Position numbers and translations under genes: made by a program | In this document: piece by piece, positions 1-8,700 of the stretch | Position numbering within the stretch: the stretch's first letter is position 1 | How the letters are laid out: every line of letters starts with the position of its first letter | Notes under the pieces: model-generated | Database searches by the model: none | What the model was told of the DNA's origin: nothing | The model's input: the letters and a program-made list of their open reading frames with translations, nothing else | NCBI RefSeq assembly: GCF_001904635.1 | Contig: NZ_MRCB01000024.1 | Span: 1-64,000, forward strand | Source of the DNA: Hydrococcus rivularis NIES-593 | GTDB taxonomy: Bacteria; Cyanobacteriota; Cyanobacteriia; Cyanobacteriales; Microcystaceae | DNA length: 64,000 nucleotides | Reading direction: 5' to 3'

Positions 1-60
1 CGATAACTCAAGGGCTACCGAAAGCCCCCGCCCTTTTAGGCGTGGGGTAGTTTACTCATA
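1..60 (+). mobile_element. Probable right end of an IS200/IS605-type element (TnpB C-terminus)
   Basis: Codons from base 3 read ITQGLPKAPALLGVG and stop at TAG 48-50. This resembles, from memory, the extreme C-terminus of cyanobacterial TnpB/OrfB proteins. The same bases can fold: a C-rich run at 26-33 faces a G-rich run at 39-47 across a TTTTA loop. A hairpin overlapping the end of tnpB is the layout expected for the right end and guide-RNA region of IS605-type elements. The rest of the element lies left of the window, so intactness cannot be judged. This rests on a 15-residue tail and one hairpin. Confidence 0.4.
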
Positions 61-662
61 AGTAACTCTAAAGCCTCGCAATCTACATTAGAGTAGAACT
101 CAAGCGAGTTAGCTCGTAGTTAATAGCATTTTCTATTCAGGAGTTAGCCGCTTTATGGGCAGGTCTTGTTCTACAAGTTGCCGAATTATATGTGTGGTTT
201 CCACCATAGTTTGTAACTAGCGTTCTTGACATCAATTCATTTTTGACTACATTAGAAAAATATCGCTAGTCTAATTTTTCGGCAATAATAATCGGTCACA
301 AGCTTTGAATTCTCTATGCCTCAGTTAAAAGCAAGCCAAATTTTGGTAACTTTCTTTACTTTTTTTTAATAAAATATCGCTAAAATGCTAGAGCACTATC
401 TATCTTGCGATTGATTGAAAATGAAACGGACAAATACTATGTTAGCTTTAAGGACACTTAACGTCTTTTTGACGAACAAGTACTCTCTTGTCAAAAGAGA
501 AAATCCTAGACCAACAAGTTGCCCCAACGCTCGGATTATGTTAGGTTAACTTCCTGGAAAAATAACGAATTGATAATCAGCAATACTTACCGAAAATTTT
601 TCGACTAACTAATTATCATTTGACTCTGGATCGTCGAGGCAAATTTTAGACAAGGTGAAATC
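61..662. other. AT-rich gap upstream of the STAS gene
   Basis: About 600 bases without a convincing gene. It holds AT-rich sequence and an imperfect inverted repeat near 465-495 (TCTTTT...ACAAG facing CTTGT...AAAAGA). A ribosome-binding-like AAGGTGA at 652-658 belongs to the next gene. No tRNA, tandem repeat or clear promoter was recognised. Confidence 0.5.
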
Positions 663-1013
663 ATGAAAAATGCTTTAGTTTGTTCTAGCGTGGCAACCTT
701 TGAACCCAGCGGTTATATTACGGCTGCTAACGTTGATGAGTTTAAACAGGCACTTACAACAGCAGTAACCTCTCAAGCTTATTCTGTCTTTTTGGTCGAT
801 ATGAGTCGCGTTGAGTTTCTCGACAGTGCTGGTTTGATGGCAATAGTAACGGCTTTTCGCCTGACTCAAAGTCAAGGGAAGCGATTCAGCCTTTGCTCGT
901 TAGCTCCCTCAGTGCGCATTATTTTTGAGCTGACGCAGTTGGATAGAGTATTCGAGATCTTTGAAAATCGTCATGCTTTTGAGAAAACTTTAGACAAGCC
1001 CGTAGCCGTTTAA
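663..1013 (+). CDS. STAS-domain anti-sigma factor antagonist-like protein
   Basis: A 116-residue single-domain STAS protein of the SpoIIAA/anti-anti-sigma type. Such proteins bind an anti-sigma kinase or another partner and are switched by phosphorylation of one Ser/Thr. The motif DSAGL is at residues 54-58, so Ser55 is the expected phosphosite. The beta-alpha STAS pattern fills the whole chain, with no membrane segment and no fused kinase. The ATG follows AAGGTGA by a few bases. No anti-sigma or phosphatase gene is adjacent, so its partner is unknown. It stands alone between a long gap and the radical SAM gene. Confidence 0.85.
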   Translation: MKNALVCSSVATFEPSGYITAANVDEFKQALTTAVTSQAYSVFLVDMSRVEFLDSAGLMAIVTAFRLTQSQGKRFSLCSLAPSVRIIFELTQLDRVFEIFENRHAFEKTLDKPVAV

Positions 1014-1026
1014 GTTTTTGAAGCTA

Positions 1027-1052
1027 GGCGATCGCCGACGAAGGCGATCGCG
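1027..1052. repeat. HIP1-built hairpin after the STAS gene
   Basis: Two HIP1-type palindromes face each other: GCGATCGCC at 1028-1036 and GGCGATCGC at 1043-1051, with a six-base loop. This gives a 9-bp perfect GC-rich stem 14 bases after the STAS stop. No T run follows, so it is not a canonical terminator. It may shield the transcript end or be chance pairing of HIP1 copies. Confidence 0.5.
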
Positions 1053-1121
1053 CGGGAAAACATCCGGTATATTAGAGAAGCCGAGCATTAGTGCCAAGCT
1101 CAATACCGGAGGTTTTTAGTT

Positions 1122-3737
1122 GTGGCAGTTGCAATTGAGAAGATTCTAACACCTGATATTTCCAAACCTGCTCGCTACCTAGGTAATGAATTGGGAGCCA
1201 TACACAAGCCCTGGGAAAGCGCTAAAGTTCGTTGGGTTTTAACCTACCCAGAAGTTTACGAAGTGGGGGCATCCAACTTAGGACATATCATTCTCTACAA
1301 CATTTTAAATGCCCAACCGAGACAACTGTGCGATCGCACCTACCTACCCGCCCCCGACTTCGCTGCTAGATTGCGATCGGATAAAATTCCTCTATTCGCC
1401 CTAGAATCTCGACAACCTCTCATTGAATTCGATATTCTCGGTTTTAGCCTCAGCTACGAACTCGGCGCTACCAATATTTTAGAAATGCTTGCTCTGGCAA
1501 ACATTCCCCTCACCTGGCAAGAACGGGCAACAGGCGACTATCCACTCGTATTTGCCGGGGGACAGACAGCAACTTCCAACCCCGAACCCTACGCCGACTT
1601 CTTCGATTTTATCGCCATCGGCGACGGAGAAGAACTCCTGCCAGAAATCGGTCTCGTCATCGAAGAAGGCAAAGCAGCCCGATTGAGCAAAGAAGAATTG
1701 CTCCTAGATTTGGCGCAAGTCCCCGGCGTTTACGTTCCCCGATTTTACGATGCCGCGGAAGATGGTTCGGTTCGTCCCAACCGTCCCGACGTACCCCAAA
1801 GAATCTTGCGGCGAGTAGCAACTCCTATGCCAGCCTATTCTATCGGTTTGGTTCCCTATGTAGAAACCGTTCACGATCGCCTGACCGTAGAAATTCGTCG
1901 TGGGTGTACTCGCGGGTGTCGCTTTTGCCAGCCAGGAATGCTGACTCGTCCGGCAAGAGACGTAGAACCCGAAGCGGTTATCGGCGCGATCGAAAAGGGA
2001 ATCCGCGCCACGGGTTACAATGAATTTTCTCTCCTCTCCCTCAGTTGTTCCGACTATCTCGCCCTGCCAGCTGTCGGGATAGAAATTAAAAATCGCCTCA
2101 AAAACGAAAATATATCCCTCTCTCTGCCCAGCCAACGGGTCGATCGCTTTGACGAAAATATTGCTAATATCGTCGGCGGTACGCGGCAATCGGGACTAAC
2201 CTTTGCCCCAGAAGCAGGCACCCAACGAATGCGAGATGTCATTAACAAAGGACTCACCAACGAAGAATTGCTGCGAGGAGTCAAAACCGCCGTCGAGCAA
2301 GGGTGGGATAAAGTCAAACTCTATTTTATGATCGGCTTGCCGGGCGAAACCGATGTCGATGTCATCGGCATTGCCGAAACCGTCCGTTGGTTGAGGAGAG
2401 AATGTCGCCTTAATGGAAGAAAGCGCCTTGACTTCAACATCACGATTTCTAACTTCACTCCCAAACCTCACACCCCCTTCCAATGGCATTCTGTCTCTAC
2501 CACTGAATTTATCCGCAAGCAAGAGCTTTTGCGCCAGGAATTCAGCCGCATGAAAGGCGTAAAAGTTAATTACACCGACGTGCGCATCTCGGCAATGGAG
2601 GACTTTTTAGGACGGGGAGACAGACGCTTAGCCGCCGTCATCCGTCGCGCCTGGGAACTCGGTGCCGGAATGGATGCCTGGTGGGAAAATACTGAAAAAG
2701 CCTTTGCCGCTTGGGAGGTAGCCATTGCCGAATCGGGATTGACCTGGAAGTATCGTCAAATCGAAAAGGGCGAGTGGAATGTTTTTGGGGAGGAGTCAGT
2801 CGTTCAGAAGTCAGAATCTAAAACCAAAAATCCCCTTGATGTGCCTTTGCCGTGGGATCATATCAATACGGGGATCGATAAGAAGTGGCTTAGAGAAGAC
2901 TTACAGAAAGCGCTGGAAGCTGCGATCGTTCCCGATTGTTCCTTCGATGGCTGTTCTCACTGCGGTATCTGCGGAGTAGATTTCGGACATAATATTGTCG
3001 TCGAACCGCCGCCGATTCCCCAATTTAGCGGACATTTCCAACCCAACCAAAATCGAGTTCAGCGATTCCGCGTCTGGTTTGGCAAGCAAGGCGATATGGC
3101 ATTAGTGAGTCATCTGGATTTAGTACGCCTGTTCGATCGCGCCGTACGTCGCGCAGCATTGCCGATTTCCTTTACCGGAGGCTATCATCCAGGGCCGAGG
3201 ATTTCTATTGCTAATGCCTTGCCTCTGGGAGTTACTAGCAGTGGAGAGATTGTCGATTTTGAATTGACCGATCGCATGGACATAGAAGCGTTTCGTCAAA
3301 AATTGGTCGCTCAGTTACCAGCGGACATCCCAGTCTATCGAATTGAAGAAGTGAGCGTACAATCGCCAGCGGCAACGGGATTGCTAGAGAAAGCTGAATA
3401 TTTTATTAAAGTCGGCGCAGTCGAGCCAGTTTCTAGAGAACAATGGCAACGTTGGCTTGATACGATTCTGGCTTTAAAGGAGATTGTTTGGGAGAAAACA
3501 ACCAAATCTGGAAAGAAAACCCTAGTAAATTTGCGCGATCGCTTGTTTGAATTAACCCTCGAATCCCAAGAAAATACCACCGAACAGCCTGTCGTTTTGC
3601 GTTATGTGGGGAGTTGCCGCAATGACGGAACGCTCTTACAACCAGAACACGTCGTTTACATGCTCGAACGAGTTTCTGGGCAAGAGTTGTACCTATTGCG
3701 CGTCCACCGCCAGCAAATGATGTTTGGCGATTTTTGA
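1122..3737 (+). CDS. B12-binding-like/radical SAM protein fused to DUF2344
   Basis: An 871-residue protein of the TIGR03960-type radical SAM family with a C-terminal DUF2344 (TIGR03936) domain. Its substrate is not established. Residues about 1-230 are the B12-binding-like N-terminal part. The 4Fe-4S motif is Cys262-x3-Cys266-x2-Cys269 (CTRGCRFC), followed by a radical SAM barrel. A second Cys-rich patch, CSFDGCSHCGIC, lies near residues 607-618. DUF2344 begins near residue 645. Many bacteria have two separate adjacent genes; the fused form is common in cyanobacteria. The start is GTG, fixed by GGAGG at 1108-1112. In some cyanobacteria this gene precedes rne, but here rimK follows. Confidence 0.85.
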   Translation: MAVAIEKILTPDISKPARYLGNELGAIHKPWESAKVRWVLTYPEVYEVGASNLGHIILYNILNAQPRQLCDRTYLPAPDFAARLRSDKIPLFALESRQPLIEFDILGFSLSYELGATNILEMLALANIPLTWQERATGDYPLVFAGGQTATSNPEPYADFFDFIAIGDGEELLPEIGLVIEEGKAARLSKEELLLDLAQVPGVYVPRFYDAAEDGSVRPNRPDVPQRILRRVATPMPAYSIGLVPYVETVHDRLTVEIRRGCTRGCRFCQPGMLTRPARDVEPEAVIGAIEKGIRATGYNEFSLLSLSCSDYLALPAVGIEIKNRLKNENISLSLPSQRVDRFDENIANIVGGTRQSGLTFAPEAGTQRMRDVINKGLTNEELLRGVKTAVEQGWDKVKLYFMIGLPGETDVDVIGIAETVRWLRRECRLNGRKRLDFNITISNFTPKPHTPFQWHSVSTTEFIRKQELLRQEFSRMKGVKVNYTDVRISAMEDFLGRGDRRLAAVIRRAWELGAGMDAWWENTEKAFAAWEVAIAESGLTWKYRQIEKGEWNVFGEESVVQKSESKTKNPLDVPLPWDHINTGIDKKWLREDLQKALEAAIVPDCSFDGCSHCGICGVDFGHNIVVEPPPIPQFSGHFQPNQNRVQRFRVWFGKQGDMALVSHLDLVRLFDRAVRRAALPISFTGGYHPGPRISIANALPLGVTSSGEIVDFELTDRMDIEAFRQKLVAQLPADIPVYRIEEVSVQSPAATGLLEKAEYFIKVGAVEPVSREQWQRWLDTILALKEIVWEKTTKSGKKTLVNLRDRLFELTLESQENTTEQPVVLRYVGSCRNDGTLLQPEHVVYMLERVSGQELYLLRVHRQQMMFGDF

Positions 3738-3764
3738 TGAAAGGATTTTAGATTGGGGACTCAA

Positions 3765-3905
3765 ATAATTCGTAATTCGTAATTATTTGGTCACTTGTTA
3801 GTAGTTTGTGGTTAGTAGTTAGTTTTCTCCCCACTCTCCCGTCTCGGAAGTCTCCCCAACTTCCGACTTCTGACTTCCGACTTCCCCTACTCCCGTGCTC
3901 TCTGC
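3765..3905. repeat. Degenerate short repeats between genes
   Basis: The gap holds small tandem and interspersed repeats: CGTAATT twice, GTAGTTTGTGGTTAGTAGTTAG, and ACTTCCGACTTCTGACTTCC-like units. Such low-complexity filler is common between cyanobacterial genes, and related TTAG-rich repeats occur at 15600-15665. No gene is seen here. Confidence 0.5.
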
Positions 3906-3918
3906 CTCTAGAAACAAT

Positions 3919-4824
3919 ATGAAAATTGCAATCCTATCCCAGGATGCCTCTCTCTACTCGACGCGAAGACTTAAAGAAGCTGGAGAAGCCCAAGGGCACG
4001 ACATGCGGGTGATTAATTATCTGCGTTGCTATATGAACATCACCGCCCACAAACCGATGGTTGTTTACAACGGTCAGCCTTTGGAGAATTTTGATGCCAT
4101 CATTCCGCGCATTGCTGCGTCGAGAACCTTTTATGGAACCGCTGTAGTGCGACAGTTCGAGGTGATGGGAGTTTTTAGTGCCAATGAATCCCAAGCCATT
4201 TCGCGATCGCGCGATAAACTTCGTTGCTTGCAAATTCTGGCTCGCGAAGGGATTGGCTTGCCCGTAACGGGATTTGCCCACGACACCCAAGATATTGATG
4301 GATTAATCAAAACCGTTGGCGGCGCACCCGTCGTGATTAAACTCTTAGAAGGAACTCAGGGAATTGGCGTAGTTCTCGCCGAAACCCATCAAGCGGCAAA
4401 GTCGGTTATCGAAGCCTTTCGCGGATTGGATGCCAACATTTTAGTTCAGGAATACATCAAAGAAGCCGCAAGCACCGATCTTCGCTGTTTTGTGGTCGGG
4501 GGTAAAGTGATTGCTGCCATGAAACGCCAGGGAGCAGAAGGCGAATTTCGCTCTAACCTGCATCGAGGCGGCAAAGCCGAGAAAATTAAATTAACCCCAG
4601 AAGAACGCAGTACCGCAATTCGAGCAGCCAAAGCGATGGGGTTGAGCGTTGCGGGGGTAGATTTGCTTCGTTCCGATCGCGGTCCGGTGGTAATCGAAGT
4701 GAACTCTTCGCCAGGATTGGAAGGAATTGAAACAGCAACGGGATTAGACGTAGCGGGAAAAATTATTGAATTTGTGGCTAAAAAAGCGACTAACGGAGCG
4801 CCGCGCGATCGCATTCAATATTAA
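3919..4824 (+). CDS. rimK: RimK-family ATP-grasp glutamate ligase
   Basis: A 301-residue ATP-grasp ligase of the RimK family. RimK adds glutamates to the C-terminus of ribosomal protein S6, and relatives make poly-glutamate or glutamyl small molecules. The ATP-grasp core shows [14 protein letters not shown] near residue 138 and the metal-binding end motif [14 protein letters not shown] near residue 258. Length matches E. coli RimK. The ATG at 3919 was chosen over an upstream in-frame GTG at 3895 because MKIAILSQ is the family's usual beginning. The next gene, 11 bases on, is an AstE/aspartoacylase-type hydrolase, suggesting an add-and-remove pair. The true substrate in this organism is not shown by the sequence. 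Confidence 0.88.
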   Translation: MKIAILSQDASLYSTRRLKEAGEAQGHDMRVINYLRCYMNITAHKPMVVYNGQPLENFDAIIPRIAASRTFYGTAVVRQFEVMGVFSANESQAISRSRDKLRCLQILAREGIGLPVTGFAHDTQDIDGLIKTVGGAPVVIKLLEGTQGIGVVLAETHQAAKSVIEAFRGLDANILVQEYIKEAASTDLRCFVVGGKVIAAMKRQGAEGEFRSNLHRGGKAEKIKLTPEERSTAIRAAKAMGLSVAGVDLLRSDRGPVVIEVNSSPGLEGIETATGLDVAGKIIEFVAKKATNGAPRDRIQY

Positions 4825-4835
4825 TCATTAACAAG

Positions 4836-5771
4836 ATGGAAATTGCTGGAGAAACGATTCCGCCTGGGAAACGACGGCGACTAGAAATTCCGGTGACGCA
4901 TTTACCCACCCAAACCCCTATTTCTCTACCCGTCATTGTCGTCAATGGCAAAAAAGCCGGACCGAGATTGTGGCTGAGTGCTGCCATTCACGGAGATGAA
5001 ATCAATGGCGTAGAAATCATCCGCCAGGTGTTGGAGAAGATAAAACCGAAAAAGTTGTGCGGGACGTTAGTCGCAGTTCCTATCGTCAACGTATTTGGCT
5101 TTCTCGAACAATCCCGCTATTTGCCCGATCGCAGAGACTTAAATCGCTCTTTTCCCGGTTCCCCGAATGGTTCCTTAGCCGCCCGTTTGGCACATTTATT
5201 CATGACGGAAATTGTCAAACGCTGTACCCACGGCATCGATCTCCATACGGCTGCTATCCCTCGCATCAATCTCCCTCAAATTCGTACCAATTTGGAGGAC
5301 GAACAAACCTATCATTTTGCTAAAGCATTTGGCGCCCCTCTCCTCATTCATGCCACCACGCGGGATGGATCGTTGCGTCACGCAGCCAAGCAACAAGGAA
5401 TTCCCATTTTACTCTACGAAGCAGGAGAAGCTCTGCGCTTTGACGAGCAAGCGATTCAAATTGGCACGAATGGAATTTTACGAGTAATGGACTATTTGGG
5501 GATGTATCCTTTACCTTTTCCAGCGACGGAGGTAACATCGGTAGAAGTTTCTCAAACCAAGTGGGTGAGAGCGTCTCGCAGTGGTATCTTGCACTTAGCC
5601 GTTAAGTTAGGGGAACAAGTTGAGAAAAAGCAGTCCTTGGGAATTATTACCGACGCGTTTGGCGAAACTAACACGAAAGTTCGCGCCCCAAAAAAGGGCA
5701 TGGTCATCGGACATACCCAAAATCCTCTCGTCAATCAAGGCGATGGCATCGTGCATTTAGCCTTAATCTAA
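4836..5771 (+). CDS. Succinylglutamate desuccinylase/aspartoacylase-family zinc hydrolase
   Basis: A 311-residue zinc carboxypeptidase-like hydrolase of the AstE/AspA group. The zinc site is visible: His52 and Glu55 in AAIHGDE, and His137 in GIDLHT. Residues about 235-311 form a beta-rich C-terminal domain (SGILHLAVKLGEQV...) typical of the family. AstE removes succinate from succinylglutamate, but no other arginine succinyltransferase pathway gene is nearby. The close link to rimK instead suggests hydrolysis of a glutamate amide made by RimK. That is inference from context. The stop overlaps by a few bases the stop of the convergent small membrane gene. Confidence 0.82.
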   Translation: MEIAGETIPPGKRRRLEIPVTHLPTQTPISLPVIVVNGKKAGPRLWLSAAIHGDEINGVEIIRQVLEKIKPKKLCGTLVAVPIVNVFGFLEQSRYLPDRRDLNRSFPGSPNGSLAARLAHLFMTEIVKRCTHGIDLHTAAIPRINLPQIRTNLEDEQTYHFAKAFGAPLLIHATTRDGSLRHAAKQQGIPILLYEAGEALRFDEQAIQIGTNGILRVMDYLGMYPLPFPATEVTSVEVSQTKWVRASRSGILHLAVKLGEQVEKKQSLGIITDAFGETNTKVRAPKKGMVIGHTQNPLVNQGDGIVHLALI

Positions 5772-5935
5772 TCGTCTCCAAAAAACCAGCTCAACAGTGC
5801 TAATAAAAGACCAATTAGGCACAACCAACTGTAGTGTCCTAGCCAATTAAGGACATGCATGGGAAAAAAGACTAAAGACTCCGAGAAAAGCCAGTTAGCA
5901 ATGAATAATAGGATTAGTACAACAATTAGCGACAT
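5768..5935 (-). CDS. Possible small two-helix membrane protein
   Basis: A 55-residue open frame starting MSLIVVLILL, with two hydrophobic stretches (about residues 2-24 and 30-50) and a charged end FFGDD. The composition is what a real small membrane protein would have. Its ATG at 5935 nearly touches the ATG (5938) of the divergent metallophosphoesterase. If both starts are used, each promoter must lie inside the other gene. A later start for the phosphoesterase (5986) would ease this. I do not recognise the family, and there is only a weak GAGA-type ribosome site. Confidence 0.4.
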   Translation of the reverse strand: MSLIVVLILLFIANWLFSESLVFFPMHVLNWLGHYSWLCLIGLLLALLSWFFGDD

Positions 5936-5937
5936 TG

Positions 5938-7737
5938 ATGTTCTTTTTCTCAAGGGGGCGATCGCGAACCTATACGATTCTAACGATGGCTGCCTTTCTC
6001 CTAATCGCTGCCATTGCCTTCATAATAGTGGTGTCTACTAAAGAGTCTCCCAGAATGGCTACATCCTTTCTCCTAAGCGATCCCTTCCTGCAAATGCCGA
6101 CTGAAAACTCGGTACGGGTTGTTTGGTTTACGGATTTTGAAGGTTCTAACCATCGAGTTATTTATGGAAACAACCTCGAACTCTCGGCAGAAGCGACGAC
6201 AACCAAGCTTAGCCGCGTTAGAGAAGATAAAAACTCAAAAGTGACTCCAGGCTATACGCAGACAACTAAGCGGGATATTTGGCGACACGAAGCCGAAGTG
6301 ACAGGGTTAACGCCCAATCGACGAGTTCCTTATCAAGCCATCAGCGTGCGAGACAATGGTGGGAAAACAGAAGAAGTTAAAAGCAATATTTTTAGCTTGG
6401 TATCTACCCCCAAACCAGGAAAGCCTCTAAAAATTCTACTGACTTCGGATCATCAACTGATGCCCCTCACCGCAGCGAATCTACAGAAAGTCGTGGAAAC
6501 TATCGGACGAGTGGATGCCGTCTTTTTTGCCGGCGATTTAGTCAATATTCCCGATCGCGCTTCTGAATGGTTTGATGATAGCCGAGGCGGTGCTTTTTTC
6601 CCTTGTCTTCAAGGTCGTGCCAATTATGTTTTAGAAAAAAATGGCGTTAAAACTATCTATCATGGCGGCGAATTAATTCAACATGCGCCTTTATTTCCCG
6701 CGATCGGCAATCATGAAGTAATGGGAAGATTTTCGATGGAAACGCCATTAAACGATCAATTTGATGATTCTTTCCCTCGTACTCAAGCTGAAAAATATTA
6801 TCAAACAACCAATCTAGAATTCGATTCTCAAGCCAAAGAAAACTGGATAAAAAATAATTCTTTTAATACAGATACTTATGAAGAAATTTTTTCTCTGCCT
6901 CAAAATAGTTCGGGTGGGAAAAAATACTATGCCGTCACCTTTGGCGATATTCGTCTAGTTGTTTTATATGTGACGAATATGTGGCGTTCTCCTAGTCTTG
7001 CCCCTAAAGATCGCGGTCGATATAAAGAAAGCGAACAGGACTTAAATAATCCACAAAAGTGGGGCTACGGACAAATGATTTTTGAACCTATCGCCAAAGG
7101 AAGCAATCAATATCGTTGGCTAGAAGAAGAACTGCAAAGTCAAGAGTTTAAGCAGGCAAAATACAAAATTGTCATGTTCCATCATCCAGTTCATACTTTA
7201 GGAGGAAATATCGTTCCGCCTTACACAGATCCGATTCCTCGGCTTGAATATGCATCGGATGGAAGCCTTAAATCGGTTCGTTATGATTATCCCCGAAAAA
7301 ATGATTATATCATCCGCGATCTCATGCCGATTTTAGAAGCGGCAGGCGTGCAATTCGTCTATTACGGACATTCCCATCTGTGGAATCGCTTTGTTAGTTC
7401 CAGCGGCATGCATTTCTTAGAGTCGTCTAATGTGGGCAATACTTACGGCGCTCATATCGGAGAAAATAGAAGACCGATTCCAACGGATAATCCTAACTTA
7501 GATTATGTAGCTGTTGGCAATCCAAATGGACTAGAACCGGTAGTTCCAATAATTGCGCCTTTGTTAGATGAAAATGGGCAATCGCTCCCTTATATTGCCA
7601 GTAATGATATTACTGTATTTAGTATTTTAGATACGAGTAATGGAACCGTCAGTAGCTATTATTTTGATACGCGCCAACCCAACTCCGAAGTCGTCAAGTT
7701 TGATGAATTTGCGATCGGGTTATCGGTTCATCGTTGA
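5938..7737 (+). CDS. Secreted or membrane-anchored metallophosphoesterase
   Basis: About 599 residues with an N-terminal membrane anchor or signal (hydrophobic near residues 16-33). A purple-acid-phosphatase-like beta domain follows (NSVRVVWFTDFEGSNHRVIYG), then a calcineurin-type phosphoesterase domain. The metal motifs appear in order: TSDHQLM, FAGDLVN, AIGNHEV, MFHHPVH and YYGHSHLW. The first motif is D-H-Q rather than the usual D-x-H. The predicted role is hydrolysis of phosphate esters outside the cytoplasm; the substrate is unknown. The start is uncertain: ATG 5938, in-frame TTG 5935 or ATG 5986. The last would still leave a hydrophobic leader (MAAFLLIAA). Confidence 0.82.
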   Translation: MFFFSRGRSRTYTILTMAAFLLIAAIAFIIVVSTKESPRMATSFLLSDPFLQMPTENSVRVVWFTDFEGSNHRVIYGNNLELSAEATTTKLSRVREDKNSKVTPGYTQTTKRDIWRHEAEVTGLTPNRRVPYQAISVRDNGGKTEEVKSNIFSLVSTPKPGKPLKILLTSDHQLMPLTAANLQKVVETIGRVDAVFFAGDLVNIPDRASEWFDDSRGGAFFPCLQGRANYVLEKNGVKTIYHGGELIQHAPLFPAIGNHEVMGRFSMETPLNDQFDDSFPRTQAEKYYQTTNLEFDSQAKENWIKNNSFNTDTYEEIFSLPQNSSGGKKYYAVTFGDIRLVVLYVTNMWRSPSLAPKDRGRYKESEQDLNNPQKWGYGQMIFEPIAKGSNQYRWLEEELQSQEFKQAKYKIVMFHHPVHTLGGNIVPPYTDPIPRLEYASDGSLKSVRYDYPRKNDYIIRDLMPILEAAGVQFVYYGHSHLWNRFVSSSGMHFLESSNVGNTYGAHIGENRRPIPTDNPNLDYVAVGNPNGLEPVVPIIAPLLDENGQSLPYIASNDITVFSILDTSNGTVSSYYFDTRQPNSEVVKFDEFAIGLSVHR

Positions 7738-7776
7738 TTAGTGCTAGCGAGGGATAATTAATCATTAACAAAATCT

Positions 7777-8280
7777 CTAACTTGAGACTTGGCGAAATGC
7801 TGCCAAAGAGTCGGAACCGCGATCGATAATGCGATCGAAACCAGATTTATCTACTGAAAACAAGGATAACTCGTCATCGACCGTTCCCTTTAAATAAATC
7901 TCGCCAGCTAATTCGCCACCTAAATCGACACGTCCAACAATTTGTTGCGTTGTGGGATCGAAGTTGAATTCAAAATAATGTCCTTGAGCAACTCCATCAA
8001 CCACATTGTCATAAGTGCCAATCGGTTCGCCAGAGGAAGTATAAAAAGTCACGACTAAAGACTGTAAGACATTTGTTTTCCCAGCCCCTTTCTCGGAAAT
8101 AATCGTGGGAACTGTCGGCGGATCGTAGCTAAATGAACCCTTGGCTGAATATCCCTTTTTCCCAGTCCACTGAAAGCTTACTGTAGTTGCCTCAGCCGGG
8201 GCAACTAATCCCAAGCCACTAGCTATGGTAATAAAAATCACTATTGATAGGGTAACCAGGAGATTTTTCAGACTTAGCAT
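7777..8280 (-). CDS. Secreted hypothetical protein
   Basis: 167 residues with a clear signal peptide: a hydrophobic core at about 8-25 and an APAEA cleavage region near residue 31. The mature part is beta-rich (VSFQWTGKKGYSAKGSFSYD). The style resembles the exported domains that often carry PEP-CTERM tails in cyanobacteria, but no PEP-CTERM motif or C-terminal helix is present. Function is unknown. It is single and convergent with the phosphoesterase gene. A truncated relic with a comparable beginning lies at 35775-35918. Confidence 0.7.
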   Translation of the reverse strand: MLSLKNLLVTLSIVIFITIASGLGLVAPAEATTVSFQWTGKKGYSAKGSFSYDPPTVPTIISEKGAGKTNVLQSLVVTFYTSSGEPIGTYDNVVDGVAQGHYFEFNFDPTTQQIVGRVDLGGELAGEIYLKGTVDDELSLFSVDKSGFDRIIDRGSDSLAAFRQVSS

Positions 8281-8347
8281 AGCTTACCAACACCATTCTC
8301 CCTTGCAGCCTTATATTTTTAGACGAGAAGGCGACTTTCAAGTACTA

Positions 8348-8560
8348 CTATGCCTCATCGTAGGCTTCGATATCGAGCAAGTGGAGATAGGGTTCGATTA
8401 ATTCTTGACGCTGAAACGCGATCGCCCGCAGCAAATGCCAATCCTGCAAAGCTTCAAAAGGATTGTTGTAATCGTCTCGTTCCAGGCGCGCAGCTAAATG
8501 AGCAACATCCTCTGGCGTTAACGCGGCAATTTCTTGCTCAGTTAAACTCGTAGCCGTCAT
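8348..8560 (-). CDS. DUF2555 small cyanobacterial protein
   Basis: 70 residues beginning MTATSLTEQEIAALT and containing LAARLERDDYNNPFEAL, recognised as the DUF2555 family found in cyanobacteria. It is soluble, acidic and mostly helical, with no known function. The ATG at 8560 was chosen because GGGAGG lies just upstream. An in-frame ATG at 8584 would put that ribosome site inside the gene. Confidence 0.8.
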   Translation of the reverse strand: MTATSLTEQEIAALTPEDVAHLAARLERDDYNNPFEALQDWHLLRAIAFQRQELIEPYLHLLDIEAYDEA

Positions 8561-8700
8561 TTCGTTTACCTCCCCTAATACCATTTTTCTCTGACAGCCT
8601 TTTACATTTTAGCCCGACTTCATTGTTTCTTTTTGTAATTGTTAATGCCAATTAAATAAAGGCAAGATAAAGAAAGATTGTTCTAGCAAACTCTAAGAAC

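Noticed and set aside
421-549. 43-codon open frame upstream of the STAS gene
   Set aside because: No ribosome site, no recognisable sequence and odd composition. Not enough to call a gene.
1704-2522. Long minus-strand frames inside the radical SAM gene
   Set aside because: They overlap a clear plus-strand gene, have no known domain, and follow the codon shadow of that gene.
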